A stretch of DNA of 45,054 nucleotides from Gammaproteobacteria bacterium. GTDB lineage: Bacteria; Pseudomonadota; Gammaproteobacteria; Steroidobacterales; Steroidobacteraceae. Below are positions 40,968 through 45,054 of the stretch, in pieces; position 1 is the stretch's first letter; each line of letters starts with the position of its first letter. Under the pieces are notes generated by a model, which ran no database searches, was not told the origin of the DNA, and saw only the letters and a program-made list of their open reading frames with translations. The translations under genes and the position numbers were made by a program. Location: contig JAQGOE010000024.1 in the NCBI GenBank assembly GCA_028293725.1, forward strand, positions 1 to 45,054, given 5' to 3'.

Positions 40968-41593
40968 TATCGGAGCCCCTCCAGGACTCGAATCACCTGT
41001 GCCTCGACATCTGTCAGGTCCACAGAAGCGTCGATGATCCGAATTCTGTGGGGCTCACGCTTCGCGAGCTCGAGGTAGCCCGCACGCACCTTCGCGAAGA
41101 ACGCTTCGGTCTCCGCCTCGAAGCGATCCGCGGCCATACCGGATCTCAGTCTCGCCCGCGCCAACCCGGTGGCCGGGGGCAGATCCAGTAACAGCGTGCA
41201 GTCCGCCTGCAATCCGCCCTGCACCGCCGCGGCAAGCGTGTCGATCAATGAATGATCGACGCCCCGCCCGCTACCTTGGTAAGCGCGCGTCGCATCGGTG
41301 AAGCGATCGCAAACGACCCACTCGCCGCGCGCCAGTGCTGGCCGGATCAGATTCTCAACATGAATGCCGCGCGCGGAGAACATCAGCAGTGTCTCGGTGA
41401 TCGGGGAGAGCTGCTCGCTACCCCGTTCGAGAACGATCTGACGCACGCGCTCGGCGAGCGGGGTACCCCCCGGCTCTCTCGTCAGACGCGTGGGAATCGA
41501 ACGGGCAGCCAGCCACTCGCAAACGATGCGAGCGACAGTCGATTTACCCGCGCCTTCGATGCCCTCGAGTGTGATGAATCGACCCGGCGTCAT
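40967..41593 (-). CDS. tmk: Thymidylate kinase
   Basis: A 208-residue dTMP kinase. The P-loop is LEGIEGAGKST, the DR[YF/H] motif is CDRFTDATRAYQGSGRG, the dTMP site includes TREPGGTP, and the LID region is RLRSGMAADRFE. It makes dTDP for DNA synthesis. ATGA overlap with mltG and TAATG overlap with holB show a tightly coupled run. Length is normal. Confidence 0.95.
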   Translation of the reverse strand: MTPGRFITLEGIEGAGKSTVARIVCEWLAARSIPTRLTREPGGTPLAERVRQIVLERGSEQLSPITETLLMFSARGIHVENLIRPALARGEWVVCDRFTDATRAYQGSGRGVDHSLIDTLAAAVQGGLQADCTLLLDLPPATGLARARLRSGMAADRFEAETEAFFAKVRAGYLELAKREPHRIRIIDASVDLTDVEAQVIRVLEGLR

Positions 41594-42633
41594 CGGGCCT
41601 GGGTACGCAGATGTTGGAGATAGGCTTTCACCGCCTCATTATGCTCCTCCAGCGTCTTGGAGAAGTGGTGGCCGCCATTTCCCGTGGCCACGAAGTACAA
41701 CTCACCGTTGTCCGCGGGGTGCATGGCCGCCAGCACCGACTCACGACTGGGCAGGCAGATAGGCGTAGGCGGCAGCCCGGAGCGCGTGTACGTGTTGTAG
41801 GGCGTGTCGCTGACGAGGTCACGGCTGTGGATATTGCCGTCGTAACTCTCACCCATGCCATAAATCACGGTCGGGTCCGTCTGCAGGCGCATTCCTTTTC
41901 GCAAGCGAGTCACGAACACCCCCGCTACGCGCTGACGCTCCTCTGGAACGCCGGTCTCTTTCTCGACGATGGAGGCGAGAATGAGCGCTTGATACGGTGT
42001 CTCGAACGGGAGGTCTGCACCATGCTGGGGCCACGATGTCTCGATGAGCTTCTGCATGGCGTTATAGGCGAGCGTCAGGATTTCCGTGTCCTTCGTCTTA
42101 GCGGCAAAACGGTACGTGTCCGGAAAAAAGCGACCTTCCGGGAACTCACCCGGATGCCCCAGTGCCGTCATGACCTGCTCGGTAGTCTTTCCAGTCAACG
42201 TGTGGGTCACGGCGGCGTGCTGATCGAGCTCGCGCCGAAACTCCGCGAACGTCGATCCCTCGACCACCGTGAGCTGCTCGAGAACGACACGGCCTTGCTC
42301 GAACATCTCGAGGATCTGCGCGGGACTGGCTCGAGCCGGAATCTCATACATTCCGAAGTGCACGTTCGGACGGCGGCCGTGAACCCGCAGAAATAATTCC
42401 ACGGCGCGAACATTCGTCAAGGCGCCCTGCCGCGCGAGTTGTGTGAGAACGCCCCGAACCGGGGTACCCGGATCGATTTGAATGCGCACCGGCGCCTGTG
42501 CGGGTCCGGGCGCGAAAAAATGCTGTTGCAGCCAGTAGTAACCGCCGGCGGCGGCACCTCCGAGCAGAACCAACAGCACCAGTATCAGAGCAAGCGCACG
42601 TCCGCTCGACCCTCGTCCGCTTGACCTAGGCAT
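41590..42633 (-). CDS. mltG: Endolytic murein transglycosylase MltG
   Basis: A 347-residue inner-membrane lytic transglycosylase (YceG family). A basic N-terminus precedes one transmembrane helix (ALALILVLLVLLGGAAAGG). A LysM-like region around PGTPVRGVLTQLARQG follows, then the catalytic domain with EGRFFPDTYRF, the catalytic Glu in LILASIVEKETG, LQTDPTVIYGMG and FSKTLEEHNEAV. It cleaves nascent glycan strands and helps set peptidoglycan chain length. The start overlaps the end of pabC by eight bases. Confidence 0.94.
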   Translation of the reverse strand: MPRSSGRGSSGRALALILVLLVLLGGAAAGGYYWLQQHFFAPGPAQAPVRIQIDPGTPVRGVLTQLARQGALTNVRAVELFLRVHGRRPNVHFGMYEIPARASPAQILEMFEQGRVVLEQLTVVEGSTFAEFRRELDQHAAVTHTLTGKTTEQVMTALGHPGEFPEGRFFPDTYRFAAKTKDTEILTLAYNAMQKLIETSWPQHGADLPFETPYQALILASIVEKETGVPEERQRVAGVFVTRLRKGMRLQTDPTVIYGMGESYDGNIHSRDLVSDTPYNTYTRSGLPPTPICLPSRESVLAAMHPADNGELYFVATGNGGHHFSKTLEEHNEAVKAYLQHLRTQAR

Positions 42634-43486
42634 CGACCGGCTCCTCGAGCAGCGGTGTCATGATCTGTTGCAGCCGGCGCGTGACAGGACCTGGCTGCAT
42701 CGTCCGCCCGTCGAGCTCGCGAAGCGGCCACACGCCGATTCTCGCGTTCGTCAGAAACAGCTCGTCAGCTTTGTGCACGTCATCGTCTCGCAACACGTCT
42801 TCCTGTACGGAAATACCGGCGCGCTCCGCTTCCCGCAGTACGACGCGTCGCATAACACCCGCGACCCCGCAAAGATCCAATCGGGGCGTGCGCAGCCGGG
42901 ATCCTTCGACAATAAACACGTTGCTCATGGTTCCCGAAACCAGCCTGCCAGAGCTGCTGAACAGGAGGGACTCCGCAATTCCCGGATCCGTCCATTCACG
43001 CCTTGCGAGCACCTGCTCCAGGCGGTTGCAGTGCTTCAATCCCGCCAGTGCCGAATTCTCTCCGAGCCGCAGCGTCGCGGTACGGACGCGGATACCATCC
43101 TGTGACTCGGTAGGAGTTTCCGGCGGCCATGCGTATCGAAACGTGATCCGTGTCGCCTTCTCGCGCCCTGTCACTCCATAGCCGCGAGCGAGCGCCGTTC
43201 CACGCGTCAGAATCAGTTTCACAATGGCGTTGTCGGCCTCACGGGCCAGGGCGCGAATCTCCGCGCGAATCTCGTCGAGGTTGCCCGGCTCGATACCGAG
43301 TCGGGTACATCCAAACTGCAGACGCTCGAGATGCAGGGACAAAAAGCGCGGCCGCCCACGACGACAGGCAATGGTCTCGAACAGGCCGTCGCCAAAATGC
43401 ACCGCCCGATCAAAGGGCGAGAGCTGTTGATCGGGAATGCCATTCAGCAGTACCCGTTCCAGCCTCGCGGAGGGCTCAGGGATCAC
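42626..43486 (-). CDS. pabC: Aminodeoxychorismate lyase
   Basis: A 286-residue fold-type IV PLP enzyme that splits 4-amino-4-deoxychorismate into p-aminobenzoate and pyruvate for folate synthesis. FDRAVHFGDGLFETI near the start, KLILTRGTALARGYG, the lysine in GLKHCNRLEQVLARRE (equivalent of the E. coli Lys in LKxLNRLEQ), and VSGTMSNVFIVEG are diagnostic. GTG 43486 with GAGG six bases upstream is the start, inside the end of pabB (11-base overlap). Residues further upstream in frame are shadow translation. Confidence 0.9.
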   Translation of the reverse strand: MIPEPSARLERVLLNGIPDQQLSPFDRAVHFGDGLFETIACRRGRPRFLSLHLERLQFGCTRLGIEPGNLDEIRAEIRALAREADNAIVKLILTRGTALARGYGVTGREKATRITFRYAWPPETPTESQDGIRVRTATLRLGENSALAGLKHCNRLEQVLARREWTDPGIAESLLFSSSGRLVSGTMSNVFIVEGSRLRTPRLDLCGVAGVMRRVVLREAERAGISVQEDVLRDDDVHKADELFLTNARIGVWPLRELDGRTMQPGPVTRRLQQIMTPLLEEPVDA

Positions 43487-44888
43487 GCGCGACCTCGAAT
43501 GCCGCGAGCAACCCACGCGCCTTGGCCCTTGTTTCGCCAAGTTCGCGTCGCGGCTCAGAGTCGGCAACGATGCCCGCGCCCGCGCGGAACTCAATCTGCC
43601 GGCCCATCAGGGTCATGGTGCGGATGAGGATGTTGAGATCCATCGTGCCATTGCGGTCGAGGTAGCCAAGAGAGCCGGTGTAGGCGCCACGCCCTACTCC
43701 TTCCAGCTCTGCAATGATCTGCATACAACGAAACTTCGGCACCCCGGTTATCGTACCGCCGGGAAACACTGCGCGCAGCGCCTCTATCGGTGTCACGTCG
43801 GCTCGCAGTACGCCGCTCACGTTGGAAACGATGTGATGCACGTGAGCATAAGACTCGATCGTCATGAGCTCATCCACCCGGACAGTGCCCGCCTCACACA
43901 CGCGACCCAGGTCGTTGCGCTCGAGGTCGATGAGCATGATGTGCTCTGCCCGCTCCTTCGGATGCTCGACCAACGCCGTCATCTCCGCGACGTCATCTCC
44001 CGGCCGGCGACTTCGTGGTCGCGTTCCGGCGATCGGACGGGTATCGACCCGTCGTCCCTCGACTCGCACCAGGCGCTCCGGTGACGAGCTGATGATCGAT
44101 GCGCCCCGCCACTGTGCCAAGGCAGCAAAAGGCGCGGGATTCGTAGTGCACAGTCGATTGTAGAGCGCGGCGATATCCGGGTCGCGATCGAGTTCCACAT
44201 GCCAGGGACGCGAGAGGTTTGTCTGGTAGATGTCGCCGGCAGCAACATACTCTTTTCCGCGCCGTACCCGCTCGAGATAGGCTTCCGGATCCTCCTCCTC
44301 AAGGGATTTGACGCGGAAACTCGCATCGGGCGCGTCAGATTCCTCCGCGGCGCGAAGCGCGTCGGCCTCGAGCCTGTCGAGCGAATCGGCCGAGTCTGCT
44401 TCGGCCACCGCGAGCACACGCTGCCGGGCACGATCATGGATAAGGGCGCAGGGCGTACGAAGCGCGAACGCGCGCCAAGGCAGCGTCGACCGTGGAAGCG
44501 AGAGGTGGGGCTCCACCTCCTGCGCCATCTCGTAAGAGAGAAAGATTGCCCAACCACCGGCGAACGGGAGGTCTTCCGACCGGGATTCCGGGGTGGCCTC
44601 GCGCTCGGCCAGCCACCAGTTCTCGAGCGCTGCAAAGAACGTGTTGCCCCCGCTGGGGATTCCCTCGCTGGCCGCTCGGTTGCCCTGAATCACCATGCCT
44701 TCGGCGCCGAGTCGTCCGTCGGCATCGAGCCAGAGTGCCGCGCGTGGCTCGGCTAAAAGGACACTCGTGCGACTCAACGGGCCGTCGGCGGCACTGTCGA
44801 GCAGCATGGGATAGCGCGCGGGCAGGCGCGCCGCGAGCCGGCGCAGCACCGTAGGCGGTACGCCGAGCTCGCGAACGACGGGTTTCAA
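43476..44888 (-). CDS. pabB: Aminodeoxychorismate synthase component I (chorismate-binding)
   Basis: A 470-residue chorismate enzyme. The C-terminal catalytic domain holds AGDIYQTNLSRPW, SSSPERLVRVEGRRV, IAGTRPR, HIMLIDLERNDLGRVC, VFPGGTITGVPKFRCMQII and GAYTGSLGYLDRNG. Position 287 in PIAGT is Ala, the TrpE-type residue, where E. coli PabB has the catalytic Lys of PIKGT. Gene context with pabC, mltG and fabF supports PabB. It needs a glutaminase partner (PabA/TrpG) for ammonia. The start is probably TTG 44888, seven bases after fabF ends; its ribosome site is weak. Confidence 0.87.
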   Translation of the reverse strand: MKPVVRELGVPPTVLRRLAARLPARYPMLLDSAADGPLSRTSVLLAEPRAALWLDADGRLGAEGMVIQGNRAASEGIPSGGNTFFAALENWWLAEREATPESRSEDLPFAGGWAIFLSYEMAQEVEPHLSLPRSTLPWRAFALRTPCALIHDRARQRVLAVAEADSADSLDRLEADALRAAEESDAPDASFRVKSLEEEDPEAYLERVRRGKEYVAAGDIYQTNLSRPWHVELDRDPDIAALYNRLCTTNPAPFAALAQWRGASIISSSPERLVRVEGRRVDTRPIAGTRPRSRRPGDDVAEMTALVEHPKERAEHIMLIDLERNDLGRVCEAGTVRVDELMTIESYAHVHHIVSNVSGVLRADVTPIEALRAVFPGGTITGVPKFRCMQIIAELEGVGRGAYTGSLGYLDRNGTMDLNILIRTMTLMGRQIEFRAGAGIVADSEPRRELGETRAKARGLLAAFEVARDP

Positions 44889-44895
44889 GCCGAAA

Positions 44896-45054
44896 TCAGC
44901 CGCTGAAGCGGCGGAAGATCAGCGAACCGTTGGTCCCGCCAAAGCCGAATGAATTCGACAACACCGTGTCGATCTTCATCTGGCGCGCCGTGTTGGGCAC
45001 GTAATCCAGATCGCAATCGGGGTCCGGTGTCTGGTAGTTGATGGTCGCGGGAGC
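44896..45054 (-). CDS. fabF: 3-oxoacyl-ACP synthase II (C-terminal part)
   Basis: The last 52 codons of a beta-ketoacyl-ACP synthase run in from the right edge; the start is outside the window. The residues [17 protein letters not shown] and [16 protein letters not shown] are the KAS II C-terminal signature, including the NSFGFGGTN active-site loop. It elongates acyl-ACP in fatty acid synthesis and heads the fabF-pabB-pabC-mltG-tmk-holB-pilZ run. Confidence 0.95.
   Translation of the reverse strand, partial: APATINYQTPDPDCDLDYVPNTARQMKIDTVLSNSFGFGGTNGSLIFRRFSG

Noticed and set aside
1..45054. CRISPR arrays, insertion sequences, integrase/att sites, tRNA or rRNA genes
   Set aside because: Searched by eye on both strands; no direct-repeat arrays, transposase motifs, cloverleaf sequences or rRNA were found.

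Overview
The window looks like a piece of a high-GC gammaproteobacterial chromosome. The best evidence is the right end, where fabF, pabB, pabC, mltG, tmk, holB and a canonical type IV pilus pilZ lie in one tightly overlapped minus-strand run. That arrangement, together with a fimT-pilV-pilW-pilX-pilY1-pilE minor-pilin operon and a FadB/FadJ-type beta-oxidation protein, fits Gammaproteobacteria, perhaps near Nevskiales/Steroidobacterales or Xanthomonadales. The order is a guess; no rRNA or tRNA gene is present to settle it.

Layout. (1) 1-6063, stress and housekeeping: a cut-off Hsp20, a cyclic-nucleotide-domain/TrxR-like flavoprotein that lacks the redox CxxC, a host-attachment-family protein, a HAD phosphatase, a short-chain dehydrogenase with a twin-arginine-like leader, and a phosphomannomutase/phosphoglucomutase. 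(2) 6149-23470, a sugar/cyclitol biosynthesis island. A 13-gene minus-strand operon (22098 to 8069) runs inositol monophosphatase, a glycosidase-like protein, UDP-xylose synthase, two sugar epimerases, two dehydrogenases, a GT4 glycosyltransferase, three CgeB-type glycosyltransferases, a SAM methyltransferase and inositol-3-phosphate synthase. Two plus-strand genes (a fourth CgeB-type transferase and a nucleotidyltransferase) converge on its end, and a GT9-like gene diverges from its start. (3) 23565-25712: a GNAT acetyltransferase and a lipoprotein with two CHRD domains and a cytochrome-like CxxCH tail. (4) 25981-33086: the minor-pilin/PilY1 operon, preceded by a perfect CRP/Vfr-type palindrome. 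(5) 33096-39589, mixed accessory genes: an ArsR-SRPBCC-ClpP operon, an orphan ThsB-like TIR protein, an EEP-fold hydrolase, the beta-oxidation multifunctional protein, and a double cNMP-binding/rhodanese protein. (6) 39604-45054: the housekeeping run named above.

How the genes work together. In the island, glucose-6-phosphate can be turned into inositol phosphate (Ino1) and then free myo-inositol (IMPase). UXS supplies UDP-xylose, the epimerases and nucleotidyltransferase supply other activated sugars, the dehydrogenases could oxidise or epimerise a cyclitol or sugar, and five to six glycosyltransferases plus a methyltransferase could build and cap a xylosylated or methylated inositol glycoside. 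No exporter, flippase, polymerase or lipid-carrier transferase is present here. This product is inference.

The most striking single object is the glycosidase-like protein at 20199-21143. Its TIM-barrel segments appear in the order beta4-beta8 followed by beta1-beta3, i.e. an apparent circular permutation of a clan GH-A barrel. Other points of interest are a PilY1 with an L-type-lectin-like head, and a second-type ClpP with an altered serine loop, translationally coupled to an ArsR repressor whose promoter predicts a leaderless mRNA.
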